Assembly: GCA_027592745.1 (NCBI GenBank)
Contig: JAQCLG010000008.1
Span: forward strand, 1-47,881
Length of the DNA: 47,881 bases
Direction of reading: 5' to 3'
From: Pseudomonadota bacterium
GTDB taxonomy: Bacteria; Pseudomonadota; Alphaproteobacteria; SP197
Positions 32,414 to 41,324 of the stretch are shown here, in pieces. Below the pieces are notes generated by a model that worked only from the letters and a program-made list of their open reading frames with translations, was not told the DNA's origin and ran no database searches. The stretch's first letter is position 1. Every line of letters starts with the position of its first letter. A program made the translations under genes and the position numbers.

Positions 32414-33802
32414 ATGGAAACAACACTGGCGGCAGGCTGGCGCAAGGAGACCGGGCGGACCCTGACGCTCGCCCTGCCGATGGTCGGCGCCTATGTCGCC
32501 GAACTGGGCATGTGGTGGACCGACCAGGCCATCGTCGGGCGCCTGGGGGCCGACGAGCTGGCCGCGGCCGGCCTGTCGGGCAGCGTCATGTTCCAGGGGC
32601 TGATGGTCTCGATGGGCCTACTCTCGATCGTGGCGGTGCTGGTCGGCAATGCCTTCGGTGCGGGCAAGCCCGAGGCGGTCGCCGGCGCGGTGCGCCAGGG
32701 TCTCCACATCGCGACCCTGACCGCCCTGGTCGTGATGGTCTTCACCTGGTTCGTGCCCAACATCCTGGCGCTTTCCGGCCAGGAGCCGGTGATCGTCGAT
32801 CTCGCCGCGCAGTATGTCCGTGCCTTCCTCTTCGGCATTGCGCCGATGCTCTACTTCACCGTGTTGCGTGGCTTTGTCGTGGGGGTCTCGCGGCACCTGA
32901 TCGTCACCCTGATCACGGTGGCGGCGATCCCGCTCAACCTCGGCATCAACATCGTCCTCGTGTTCGGCGCGACGCTGCCTCTGGGGTTCGGGGCCGTGGA
33001 GATTCCCGCCATAGGGATCGCCGGCGCCGCCTGGGGCTCGACCCTGGTCAACTGGCTCATGCTGGCCGCGCTGGTGGCCGACAGCCTGTGGATGCCTGCG
33101 GCAAGGCCCTACCGGGTGTTCGCCGGCCTGCTGCGCCATGATCGCCACGAATGGCGCACCATCTGGCGCCTGGGGCTTCCCGTGGGCATGTTGAGTTTCG
33201 TCGAGGGCGCCATGTTCGTCGTCGTCAGCATGCTCGCCGGCCTGATCGGCATCGCCACCCTGGCGGCCAACCAGGTCGCGGGCAATGTCGTCGGACTGAG
33301 CGCCATGATCGCCATGGGCATCGGCGAGGCCGCTGCGGTGCGTGTCGCCCAGGAAATGGGTGCCAGGCGGCTGGCAGGAGCCCGGGTCGCCGGTTTCGTC
33401 GCCATGGGCCTGGGTGTCGTGGTCGCCCTGGTGCTGGCCGTACCCCTGCTGGCCGTGCCCGAATTGCTGGCCGCCATGTTCCTCGACATCGAGGATCCGG
33501 CCAATGCCGAGGCGCTGCGGATCACCGGCGTGCTCTGCGCGATCGCCGCGCTCTTCCTGGTCTTCGACTGCGTGCAGATCGTCGCGGTCCGCGCCCTGCG
33601 CGGCCTGCACGACACCGTCAGGCCGGCCTGGATCTCGGTTGCCGGCTACTGGGTGCTCGCGGTGCCCCTGGCCGCGCTGCTTGCCTTCCCGCTCGGCATG
33701 GAAGGGCCGGGCTTGTGGCTGGGCATGGCTGCCGGCCTTGCCGTCGCGGCCGTCTGGCTGTGGCTGCGCTTTGCCCGCCTGTCGTCGCGCGGCGGCTTCT
33801 GA
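32414..33802 (+). CDS. MATE family efflux transporter
   Basis: 462 residues with about twelve hydrophobic segments in two homologous halves. The N-terminal PMVGAYVAELGMWWTDQAIV and the second-half LPVGMLSFVEGAMFVVVSML are characteristic of MatE domains. Na+- or H+-coupled export of cationic or aromatic compounds is the known family role. It follows the Rieske genes by 79 nt on the same strand and may export a substrate or product of that region, though housekeeping drug efflux is equally possible. Confidence 0.93.
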   Translation: METTLAAGWRKETGRTLTLALPMVGAYVAELGMWWTDQAIVGRLGADELAAAGLSGSVMFQGLMVSMGLLSIVAVLVGNAFGAGKPEAVAGAVRQGLHIATLTALVVMVFTWFVPNILALSGQEPVIVDLAAQYVRAFLFGIAPMLYFTVLRGFVVGVSRHLIVTLITVAAIPLNLGINIVLVFGATLPLGFGAVEIPAIGIAGAAWGSTLVNWLMLAALVADSLWMPAARPYRVFAGLLRHDRHEWRTIWRLGLPVGMLSFVEGAMFVVVSMLAGLIGIATLAANQVAGNVVGLSAMIAMGIGEAAAVRVAQEMGARRLAGARVAGFVAMGLGVVVALVLAVPLLAVPELLAAMFLDIEDPANAEALRITGVLCAIAALFLVFDCVQIVAVRALRGLHDTVRPAWISVAGYWVLAVPLAALLAFPLGMEGPGLWLGMAAGLAVAAVWLWLRFARLSSRGGF

Positions 33803-33813
33803 AGCCCGATCTC

Positions 33814-34356
33814 TCAGCCCGCCTTGCGCAGCCCCGCGGCCAGCATCACGGCGGTCCAGCCGGTGAAGAGCAGGCTGATGCCGACCAGCAGGCCGATCGC
33901 CCACAGCGCGGTGCCGGGCAGGCCCGCCCACAGGACCACGCCGAGCACGACATCGACCAGGCCGCTGACCAGCATCCAGACCCAGCCGTCGGCCGGGCGC
34001 ATGTTGATCGCGCCGATCATCTTGATGACGCCCTCGGCCAGGAACAGGGCGATGACGACGACGGTCAGCGTCAGCACGCCCTCCAACGGATTGACCAGCA
34101 ACAGCACGCCGGCGATCACGGCGAGCGCGGCGGCCAGGATATGCCAGAGGTGCGAGCCGGCATCGCCGCCGCTCAGGCAGCGCCACAGGCGGATGACACC
34201 GCCCACCAGCAGGAGCACGCCGACCAGGGTGGTGACCGCCAGCGAGAAGAGGCCGGGCAGGATCACGGCGATGCTGCCGAGCACGATGAGCGCGATGCCC
34301 TCCCACATCAGGGTCGAGGCAACCTTCCTTGCAGGACTTCCGGCACTGTCGGTCAT
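33814..34356 (-). CDS. HdeD family (DUF308) membrane protein
   Basis: 180 residues, six predicted transmembrane helices in three DUF308 pairs, for example LIVLGSIAVILPGLFSLAVT, GVLTLTVVVIALFLAEGVIK and GLVDVVLGVVLWAGLPGTAL. HdeD is linked to acid resistance in E. coli; the general role of the family is unclear. GGGGAG precedes the ATG. It converges with the MATE gene (11 nt between stops) and lies downstream of the HD-GYP/GNAT/SDR operon on the same strand. Confidence 0.88.
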   Translation of the reverse strand: MTDSAGSPARKVASTLMWEGIALIVLGSIAVILPGLFSLAVTTLVGVLLLVGGVIRLWRCLSGGDAGSHLWHILAAALAVIAGVLLLVNPLEGVLTLTVVVIALFLAEGVIKMIGAINMRPADGWVWMLVSGLVDVVLGVVLWAGLPGTALWAIGLLVGISLLFTGWTAVMLAAGLRKAG

Positions 34357-34408
34357 GGTCGTGATCTCCCCGATGGCTTGGCGCGCCGGGCGACGCCCGG
34401 CCGGGCGA

Positions 34409-35152
34409 TCATATCAGATGCTGGCCGCCGGTGATCATGATCTCGGTGCCGCTGACGTAGGCGGCATCGGGACCGCACAGGTAGAAGATCGCGCCGGCGA
34501 CATCCTCGGGTGCGCCCATGTGGCCCATGGGGATGCGCGGCATCAGGTCCTCGTATTCGGGCGAGAGCATGGCGGTCTCGATCTCGCCGGGACAGACCGC
34601 GTTCACGCGCACGTCCAGATGGGCAAACTCCACGGCCATCTCGCGCGTCAGGGCCGACAGCGCGGCCTTGGAGCAGGCATAGGCACTGCCGGCAAAGGGA
34701 TGGACACGGTGGCCCGCGATCGAGGTGACGTTGACGATCGCCCCCTGGCCCCGATGCAGCGGTGCGGCGAACCCGCGCGCCAGCAGCAGCGGGGCGAAGA
34801 AATTGAGCTCGAACACCTCGCGCCAGTGGTCGAGGCTGCCGTTGAGCGTGCCCAGGCGTTCCTTGAAGCTGGTTTTGGGCGAGACCCCGGCGTTGTTGAC
34901 CAGGGCGTGCACCGGGCCGCTGCCGAGCGTCTCGTTGGCCTCGGCGATGAAGGCGTCGATGCTGTCGCCGTCCGACAGGTCGGTGGGGATGTGGCGATGG
35001 GCCATCGGGCCGACCTTGCACTCGACCGGGATGTCCTCGCGCGAACAGGAGATGACGCGCCAGCCCGCCCGGGCAAAGCGGATCACGGTCTGGTGGCCGA
35101 TGCCGCGGCTGGCTCCGGTGATGACGACGGTGCGCATGCTTTCGGCGGTCAT
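34409..35152 (-). CDS. Short-chain dehydrogenase/reductase
   Basis: 247 residues, classical SDR: VVITGASRGIGHQTVIRF (TGxxxGIG), VNNAG in HALVNNAGVSP, catalytic Ser in NVTSIAGHR and YACSKAAL (YxxxK). The C-terminus GTEIMITGGQHLI is normal. Its ATG overlaps the TGA of the GNAT gene (ATGA), so translation is probably coupled; an internal ATG at 35137 is less likely. Substrate unknown. Confidence 0.92.
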   Translation of the reverse strand: MTAESMRTVVITGASRGIGHQTVIRFARAGWRVISCSREDIPVECKVGPMAHRHIPTDLSDGDSIDAFIAEANETLGSGPVHALVNNAGVSPKTSFKERLGTLNGSLDHWREVFELNFFAPLLLARGFAAPLHRGQGAIVNVTSIAGHRVHPFAGSAYACSKAALSALTREMAVEFAHLDVRVNAVCPGEIETAMLSPEYEDLMPRIPMGHMGAPEDVAGAIFYLCGPDAAYVSGTEIMITGGQHLI

Positions 35153-35598
35153 TGGGAATTCCAGCGGTAAGCGATGTCGGCCTCCTGCTCCTGTTCGCTG
35201 AAGCCGCGCCCGGTTTCGACGCAGCCCCGCCGTTCGTAGAACGCCCGCGCGGCAAGGTTCTTCTCGAAGGTATAAAGCCTGAAGCCGTCCGGCCGAAGCG
35301 TCTTGACGTCGTCGAGCAGCAGGCTGCCGATGCCCTTGCCCTGCCAGCCGGGCAGGACGAAGAGCTGGTCGAGAAGGTCGCCCTCCAGGCAGGCAAAACC
35401 GACGGGTTGGCCATCGGCGATGGCGACGCGCACCGCATTCCAGGTCGGCAGGGTCGCTGCGATGAAGGCCGCATAGCTGTCGTCGTCATGGCTCCAGGCT
35501 ATGAAGGTGTAGGCCTGCCGCGTCGCGCTGCGCAGGATGGCCGCGACCGCTTCCAGGTCGTCGGGCGCGAAATCGCGCACCGTTGCCGGTGGGCTCAT
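35149..35598 (-). CDS. GNAT family N-acetyltransferase
   Basis: 149 residues, one Gcn5-related acetyltransferase domain. The acetyl-CoA pyrophosphate-binding motif A is LDQLFVLPGWQGKGIGSLLL (Q/R-x-x-G-x-G/A pattern WQGKGIG), followed by RLYTFEKNLAARAFYERRGC. The substrate is unknown. The start overlaps the stop of the HD-GYP gene and its stop overlaps the SDR start, both as ATGA, so it is the middle gene of a tightly coupled three-gene operon. Confidence 0.92.
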   Translation of the reverse strand: MSPPATVRDFAPDDLEAVAAILRSATRQAYTFIAWSHDDDSYAAFIAATLPTWNAVRVAIADGQPVGFACLEGDLLDQLFVLPGWQGKGIGSLLLDDVKTLRPDGFRLYTFEKNLAARAFYERRGCVETGRGFSEQEQEADIAYRWNSQ

Positions 35599-37784
35599 TC
35601 GGTCTTGCGCCCCAGCACGGCGTCGACGTCGATGGCGTCGATCTGTTCGGGCCTGAGGAAGCGGTGGGCGTAGTCGAGATAGACCCCCGATTCGATGAAC
35701 AGGTCGAAGAGGTCGGGGTCGATGTGGTTGTCCCTTTTCATGAAGGTCATGATGCGGATCGATTCCGAAAGGGTCTTGGGCTGCTTGTAGGGCCGGTCGG
35801 CGGCGGTCAGCGCCTCGAAGATGTCGGCGATGGCCATGATGCGCGCCGGCACCGACATCTGGTTGCGGGTCAGGCCGCGGGGATAGCCGGTGCCGTCCAT
35901 CTTCTCGTGGTGCAGGCCGGCGAACTCCGGCACGCGGCGCAGCGACTTGGGGAAGGGGAGCTGCTCGAGCATCTCGATGGTGATCTCCATGTGGTCGGTG
36001 ATCACCTTGCGCTCCTCGGCCGTCAGCGTGCCCCGCTCGATGCAGAGGTTGTAGACCTCCTCCTGGGAGAGCAGGGGCGTGACGCGCCCGCCGGCGTCGC
36101 GCCAGGTCCGCTCGGCGATCCGCTGGACGCGCTCCTTCTTCTCGGGCGCCATGAACTCGCCGCCGATGTTGGCGAGCTGGAGAAAGGCCAGATCGTCGTC
36201 CAGCTCCGCGGTATGGGCGCGCCAGGCGCGCTCCAGGGCCTGGGGATCGGCGCCGTCCTCCTGGCATGCGCGCAGGAAGGCGATCTCGGCGTCGCGCTTG
36301 GCTGCGGCGAACCGTGTCTCGACCTCGCCGATGCGGTCGTGGATCGTCTCCAGCTTGGTCGCCTTGTCCATGACGTGTTCTGGCGTGGTGACCTTGCCGA
36401 TGTCGTGGAGCCAGCCTGCGACATGGAGCGCGAACTTCTGCTCTTCGCTGAGGTTGAAGGTGCGCAACGGCCCGCTGACCGCCTTGCAGGCCGCTTCGGT
36501 CAGCATCTCGGTCAGCGCCGGGACGCGTGTGCAATGGCCGCCCGTATAGGGCGACTTGCGGTCGATGGCGTCGGCCATGACCCGCATCAGCGATTCGAAG
36601 AGCTGGCTCTGGGCCGCGAGCAGAAGCCCGTTGTAGAGCGAGACCGCGGCCTGTGAGGCCAAAGCCTCGACATCCTCCTGCAGCGTCGGGTCGAAGGGCA
36701 CCACCCTGCCGTCCTCGTCCCTGGCGTTGATGAGCTGGAGCACGCCGATCACCTCGCCCTTGCGGTCCTTCAGCGGCACCGTCAGGAACGAGGTCGAGCG
36801 GTAGCTGTTCATCTCGTCGAAGCGCCGGGTGCCCGAAAAGTCGAAACCCTCGGCGTTGTAGGCGTCGGCGATGTTGACCGTGTCGCCGGTCAGGGCGGCG
36901 AAACTCGCGACGTTCTTGTGGTTGGGTTCGCCCGTCTCGGGGTCGTAGAGCGGCAGCCGGGGCAGGGTGATGTCCTTGCCGGAACTGCCGCCCATGGCGA
37001 TGCCCAGGGTGTCGTTGCGCAGGATCGCAAAGCGCAGCATCTCGCGCGGCCGGCGCCGGTCGATCCCGCCGCGCCGGTCGCTGCCGCTGCGCCGCTCGGC
37101 GATGCCCTCGGGCGGGCACGAAACCAGCTGGCGCCGGTCGCCCAGGCGCCGGTCGCCGCCGGTGCGCCGGTCGATGCGCTTGCCGTCGACCAGCACGGGC
37201 TCGCCGGGTTCCTCGACCTTGAGGTAGATCGTGCCGCCGTCGGCAGCGGTCAGCACCTTGGCCTCCAGCATGATCATCTCGATCAGGGTATCGAGGTCCT
37301 TCTCGCCGGTCAGGGCGACACTGATCTGGTTCATGCGGCGCAGGCGCTGGCGGCTCAGGCGCAGTTCCCGTTCGCGGCTGTAGAGATCGGTGATGTCGTT
37401 GTAGACCGCGACCAGACCGTCGCCGGATGCCGAGACGCGCACCCGCAGCACCTGCCCGTCGCTCAGCGCCTGATCGAAGCTGTTGCCGTGGCCGTGGGCC
37501 GCCGTCATGCGGCGCAGCCAGACATCGGGCTGCTCGGGGCCAAGGTCGATGGCGCCGTTTTCGAGCAGGCCGTGCAGCAAGGCGTCCAGGCTGACGCCGA
37601 CCGCCAGGACACCGCCCCGGCTTTCGAGGAGCACGCTGGCGGGCTGGTTCCAGGCGGCGATGTTGCGGTTTTGGTCGAACAGCACCACGGCGCCGGGCAG
37701 ATGGTCGAAGGCCGCAGCGATCAGACGGCCGGAACCGCCATGGTCCGACTCCGACCTGGCCTTGATGCCTGTTTCACTTGGCAC
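35595..37784 (-). CDS. PAS-GAF-HD-GYP protein, predicted c-di-GMP phosphodiesterase
   Basis: 729 residues starting at a GTG. A PAS-like domain (~20-135) contains FDQNRNIAAWNQPASVLL. A GAF domain (~150-390) is interrupted at ~198-245 by a basic/acidic insert with repeated DRR units (IDRRTGGDRRLGDRRQ, SGSDRRGGIDRRRP). The HD-GYP domain (~400-690) keeps HD in VAGWLHDIGKV (~460) and HHEKMDGTGYPRGL (~631), so it should hydrolyse c-di-GMP. About 170 residues separate HD from GYP, much more than the ~55 in RpfG-type proteins, with an extra helical segment (LERAWRAHTAELDDDLAFLQ). GAF and PAS imply ligand control. First gene of the operon with GNAT and SDR. Confidence 0.92.
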   Translation of the reverse strand: MPSETGIKARSESDHGGSGRLIAAAFDHLPGAVVLFDQNRNIAAWNQPASVLLESRGGVLAVGVSLDALLHGLLENGAIDLGPEQPDVWLRRMTAAHGHGNSFDQALSDGQVLRVRVSASGDGLVAVYNDITDLYSRERELRLSRQRLRRMNQISVALTGEKDLDTLIEMIMLEAKVLTAADGGTIYLKVEEPGEPVLVDGKRIDRRTGGDRRLGDRRQLVSCPPEGIAERRSGSDRRGGIDRRRPREMLRFAILRNDTLGIAMGGSSGKDITLPRLPLYDPETGEPNHKNVASFAALTGDTVNIADAYNAEGFDFSGTRRFDEMNSYRSTSFLTVPLKDRKGEVIGVLQLINARDEDGRVVPFDPTLQEDVEALASQAAVSLYNGLLLAAQSQLFESLMRVMADAIDRKSPYTGGHCTRVPALTEMLTEAACKAVSGPLRTFNLSEEQKFALHVAGWLHDIGKVTTPEHVMDKATKLETIHDRIGEVETRFAAAKRDAEIAFLRACQEDGADPQALERAWRAHTAELDDDLAFLQLANIGGEFMAPEKKERVQRIAERTWRDAGGRVTPLLSQEEVYNLCIERGTLTAEERKVITDHMEITIEMLEQLPFPKSLRRVPEFAGLHHEKMDGTGYPRGLTRNQMSVPARIMAIADIFEALTAADRPYKQPKTLSESIRIMTFMKRDNHIDPDLFDLFIESGVYLDYAHRFLRPEQIDAIDVDAVLGRKTE

Positions 37785-37851
37785 GAACCGTTGTCCCGCT
37801 GCATGGACGCTGCGTAGCGCGGGCCGGTTGCCCGACCGTGACGAATCGTAC

Positions 37852-37876
37852 CGCTTGTCCCGAAGCGGGACAAGCG
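37852..37876 (-). terminator. Hairpin after the universal stress protein gene
   Basis: An 11-bp perfect stem CGCTTGTCCCG / CGGGACAAGCG with a 3-nt loop lies about 25 nt after the universal stress protein stop and 68 nt before the HD-GYP start. There is no U-run, so it is a terminator-like or mRNA-stabilising hairpin separating the two genes. Confidence 0.55.
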
Positions 37877-37901
37877 TGGTCGCGCAGGAACGTGACGGCG
37901 G

Positions 37902-38765
37902 TCAGTGGGTGAACAGGACGGGCAAATCCGCATGGTTGAGCATGAACCGCGTCGCCCCGCCCAGGATCAGCTGGCGCAGCTTGCCCTGGCTGAAGGCGCC
38001 CATGACGATGAACGCCGCCTTTTCCTGGTGGGCGACCTCGAGCAGCACATCGCCGATATGGGTCCAGTTGGAGGGCAGGTTGTGGACGTGGCAGTGGATG
38101 CCGTGCAGCGCCAGATAGGCCGCCAGGGCCTCCGGCCCGGGGCCGCGCATCGAACCTTCCTCGGGCGCCATGATGGCGACCTCCTTGGCCTGGACCAGAA
38201 GCGGCATGGCCCGGTGCACGGCGCGTGCCGCCTCGGCGCTGCCGTTCCAGGCGATGGCGGCATTGCCCGAAAGATCGGTGACCGAACCCGAGGGCACCAG
38301 CAGCAGGCCGCTGCCCGATTCCATGAGCACCGATTCGGCAACCACCTCTTCCTTGGCATCGCCGTCGGCGGTGGGCCGCGCGGCGATCACCAGGTCGCAC
38401 ATGCGGCCGCGTTCGGCGATGACCTCGTCCTCGCGTCCTTCGTCGACCCGGAAGGTGACCGAGAGTTCACCCGCCAGCGGATGGCTGGTGATCGGCACGC
38501 CATGGCGCTCGGCCACGGCATGCAGGTCGTCCTCGGCCTTGTGGGCGCGCCGTTCGATGTCCTGTTCGGCGGTGGCGATGATCTCCTCGATCACCGCCCC
38601 GGTCATGCCCTCGGTCATGAAGGCGACCGCATCGCGCGGATTGCGCCGCACGTTGATCGCCTCGACATGGGCGTTGAAACGCTTGGCGAGCAGGAAGGCG
38701 GTCTCCAGGGCCGCGCGGCCCTCGACGGTGCCGCTGGCTGCCACCAGAATCTTGGCGATGCTCAT
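37902..38765 (-). CDS. Universal stress protein, tandem UspA domains
   Basis: 287 residues, two Usp folds in tandem. The first is degenerate (SIAKILVAASGTVEGRAALE); the second (~150-285) keeps the end motif FIVMGAFSQGKLRQLILGGA-T, equivalent to the G-x2-G-x9-G(S/T) ATP-binding motif, followed by RFMLNHADLPVLF. This suggests ATP binding by the second domain only. Tandem Usp proteins are typical stress or stationary-phase proteins. SD GGGGAG lies 7 nt upstream of the ATG. Confidence 0.9.
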   Translation of the reverse strand: MSIAKILVAASGTVEGRAALETAFLLAKRFNAHVEAINVRRNPRDAVAFMTEGMTGAVIEEIIATAEQDIERRAHKAEDDLHAVAERHGVPITSHPLAGELSVTFRVDEGREDEVIAERGRMCDLVIAARPTADGDAKEEVVAESVLMESGSGLLLVPSGSVTDLSGNAAIAWNGSAEAARAVHRAMPLLVQAKEVAIMAPEEGSMRGPGPEALAAYLALHGIHCHVHNLPSNWTHIGDVLLEVAHQEKAAFIVMGAFSQGKLRQLILGGATRFMLNHADLPVLFTH

Positions 38766-38836
38766 GTTGGTCTCCCCAGGTGCCTCGATTTTTCGGCAAT
38801 GTTACGCAGCTTGCGCCCTCTGCGCCATGAAACGCT

Positions 38837-40366
38837 TCAAAGCGCCTTGCGTGCGTCTTCGGCCACGGCCTGCGGCCCCTGCCGCGTATCGAGCCTCGGC
38901 CAGGCGAGATTCCCGGGGTCCTGGCGGGCCTGCAAATCGACGACTTCGGCGTCGGCATCGGAGGCATCGCGGCGGCGCTCCTCGACCCTGTCACGCAGGG
39001 TCGCCTGGGGAGCCTCCAGCCAGAAGGCCGCGAACGGGCATTCCGCCCGGCGTGCCACCGCGGCGATCGCCTCGCGTTCCTCGTTGCGCAGGAACACGGC
39101 ATCGGCGATGACCGAAAGACCGGCGTCCAGGCCCCGAGCGACAACCGCTTCGAGGCGGTGGTACACGGCGGCCGAGGCTTCCCGGGTGTAGTTGCCGCGC
39201 GGCAGCGGTTCCTCGAACGGCACACCGGCCAGTTGCTTGCGCAGGACGTCGCTGCGCACCACCAGGGCGCCGGGAATGCCGGGGCGTTCCTCGGCCAGGG
39301 TCATCGCCAGGGTCGTCTTGCCGGTGCCCGAGAGGCCGCCCAGGGTGAGCAGTGCCGGGGCCGGCCGCTGCAGGCAGGCCAAGGCAAGATCGAGATAACT
39401 CCTGGCCTGACGGTGCTGCTCGCCAGCCGCCTCCGGGCTTTCCTGCACCTGGGCGGCCCAGAGCGAGGTCTTGGCCCGGATTGCGGCGCGGCATGACAGG
39501 AAAAGCGGCAGCAGGGGCAGGCCCTGCCAGTCGGCGGTGCGCCAGAGGTAGCGGTTGAGCACCCGGTTGGCGTGGCTGCGGTGGCCGCGTGCCCACAGGT
39601 CCATCACCAGGAAGGCAAGGTCGTAGAGCAGGTCGCAGCAGGCGATGCAGTCGTTGAACTCGATGGCGTCGAACAGGGTCGGCACGCCCTCGACCAGGCA
39701 GATGTTGCCCAGGTGCAGGTCGCCATGGCAGCGCCGTGTCATGCCCTCCCGGCGGCGCTGCTCCAGCAGGTCGCCATGGCGCGCCAGGGCATCGCGGCTC
39801 GCGCGGGCCAGGGCCGCGGCGGTCGCGGCATCGACCTGCTTGCCGCCGGCCTCCTCCAGGGCTGCGACATTGCCCTCGACGATCCAGCGCATGTCCTCCA
39901 GGCCGCCGTGGTCCGGGGTGGCTTCCGCCACGTCATGGAGGCGGGCAACCGCATCGGCGGCGCCATCGACCAGCGTGGCGGTCAGGCGGTCCTGTTGCGC
40001 CAGGTCCCGGTACAGGCCGTTCTCGTCGAAGCGGCGCATGAGCACGACCCAGTCGATCGCCTCGCCCTTGCCGCCCAGCGCCAGTTCGCCGTTCTGCTCG
40101 CGCGTGACCGCCAGCACGTCGCGGTAGAGACCGGGCGCGCTGCGGCGGTTGACCGCCAGTTCGTCCATGCAGGCCTGGCGCCGCCTGGCGGGCGTGCCAT
40201 AGTCGAGCAGGTCGTTGATGAGGGCCCGCTTGAGCTTGAGAACACGGTCGCCGGCGATCGTCACCACGGAAAAATGGGTATCGATGCGCTGCACGGGCGC
40301 CGCGCCGCCGAAGGCCGCGGGCGAGGCGAGGAAGGCGATGGTCGCATCCTGCTCGGGGGTTGCCAC
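38837..40366 (-). CDS. Bifunctional aminoglycoside phosphotransferase-like / AAA kinase fusion (COG2187-COG0645)
   Basis: 509 residues starting at GTG. The N-terminal half (~1-330) is a phosphotransferase-like fold with RCHGDLHLGNICLVEG (catalytic HGDLHxGN) and TLFDAIEFNDCIACCDLLYD (metal-binding D). The C-terminal half (~345-505) is a P-loop kinase with Walker A LGGLSGTGKTTLA and DVLRKQLAG. The fusion is common in proteobacteria and often annotated as a predicted kinase; the substrate is unproven and antibiotic resistance should not be inferred. It starts one base after the stop of the CDF transporter gene, as the third gene of an operon with pdxH. Confidence 0.9.
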   Translation of the reverse strand: MATPEQDATIAFLASPAAFGGAAPVQRIDTHFSVVTIAGDRVLKLKRALINDLLDYGTPARRRQACMDELAVNRRSAPGLYRDVLAVTREQNGELALGGKGEAIDWVVLMRRFDENGLYRDLAQQDRLTATLVDGAADAVARLHDVAEATPDHGGLEDMRWIVEGNVAALEEAGGKQVDAATAAALARASRDALARHGDLLEQRRREGMTRRCHGDLHLGNICLVEGVPTLFDAIEFNDCIACCDLLYDLAFLVMDLWARGHRSHANRVLNRYLWRTADWQGLPLLPLFLSCRAAIRAKTSLWAAQVQESPEAAGEQHRQARSYLDLALACLQRPAPALLTLGGLSGTGKTTLAMTLAEERPGIPGALVVRSDVLRKQLAGVPFEEPLPRGNYTREASAAVYHRLEAVVARGLDAGLSVIADAVFLRNEEREAIAAVARRAECPFAAFWLEAPQATLRDRVEERRRDASDADAEVVDLQARQDPGNLAWPRLDTRQGPQAVAEDARKAL

Positions 40367-40367
40367 G

Positions 40368-41315
40368 TCAGGTCGCGGGCTGCACCGGGGTGTGGGGTTC
40401 CTCGTGACCCAGCGGGTCCTGGTGGATGATCACTTCGGCACCGGGGAACTCGTTCATGATCAGCAGTTCGACCTCGTCGGAAATCTCGTGGGCACGTACC
40501 AGCGACAGGTGGGGGTCGAGCACCAGGTGGAGCTGGATGAAGGGCTGGATGCCCGAACTGCGGGTGCGCAGGTCGTGCAGGCCGCGCGTCTCGGGATGGC
40601 CCCAGACGATGGTCTTGATGCGCTCGCGCACGTCGTCGGGAAACTCGTGGTCCATCAGGAGGTTGTAGGAGCGCAGCCCGACCTTCCACGAACTCCAGCC
40701 GATGTAGGCCGAGATCGCCAGGGCGACGACGGCGTCGAACCACCACAGGCCGAACTCGCCCGCGGCCACCAGCGCGGCGATGACGCTGAGGTTGAGCAGG
40801 ATGTCCATGCGGTAGTGGATGGCATCGGCGCCGATCGCGGTGGACCCGGTGCGGCGCACCACATGGTTCTGGAAGGCGACCAGCACCAGGGTCAGGACCA
40901 GCGACAGCACCATCACCGCGATGCCGATGTTGCTGTTCTCGATCGGCTCGCCGCTGCCCAGGCGATGGATCGCCTCGATGGCGATGAAGACACCCGAGCC
41001 GGCGATGAATGCCGCCTGGGCAAGGCCCGCCAGGGGTTCGGCCTTGCCGTGGCCGAAACGATGTTCCCGGTCGGCCGGCTGCAGGGCGTGGCGCACCGCA
41101 AGCAGGTTGATGATGGAGGCGAAGGCATCGAGCAGGGAATCGACCAGGGACGACAGCAGGCTCACCGAGCCGGTCATCATCGCGGCCGCGATCTTGGCGA
41201 CGATCAGCAGGCAGGCGACCGAGACTGAGGCCACCGTCGCCAGGCGCATCAGCCGGGCGCCGGGACCGTCGACGGTGCCGACCATCGTCGTCTTGATGTC
41301 CTCGTGCGAAACCAT
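40368..41315 (-). CDS. Cation diffusion facilitator (CDF) metal transporter, FieF-like
   Basis: 315 residues. Six transmembrane helices (~25-230) include the metal-site segments LLSSLVDSLLDAFASIINLL and REHRFGHGKAEPLAGLAQAA (the conserved HRFGHGKAE), with DAIHYRMDILLN in TM5 (H/D metal ligands). A C-terminal cytoplasmic dimerisation domain (~235-300, HPETRGLHDLRTRSSG) follows. Likely proton-coupled export of Zn2+, Fe2+ or similar ions. It lies 9 nt after pdxH and 1 nt before the kinase fusion gene. Confidence 0.93.
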   Translation of the reverse strand: MVSHEDIKTTMVGTVDGPGARLMRLATVASVSVACLLIVAKIAAAMMTGSVSLLSSLVDSLLDAFASIINLLAVRHALQPADREHRFGHGKAEPLAGLAQAAFIAGSGVFIAIEAIHRLGSGEPIENSNIGIAVMVLSLVLTLVLVAFQNHVVRRTGSTAIGADAIHYRMDILLNLSVIAALVAAGEFGLWWFDAVVALAISAYIGWSSWKVGLRSYNLLMDHEFPDDVRERIKTIVWGHPETRGLHDLRTRSSGIQPFIQLHLVLDPHLSLVRAHEISDEVELLIMNEFPGAEVIIHQDPLGHEEPHTPVQPAT

Positions 41316-41324
41316 GGCGTCTCT

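Noticed and set aside
36990-37200. Short repeats GCGCCGGTCG considered as a CRISPR-like or tandem DNA array
   Set aside because: They lie in frame inside the HD-GYP gene and encode DRR units; spacing is irregular and there are no spacers.
38837-40366. Aminoglycoside resistance gene
   Set aside because: The phosphotransferase-like half is fused to a P-loop kinase as in the COG2187-COG0645 family of chromosomal genes; resistance is not supported.
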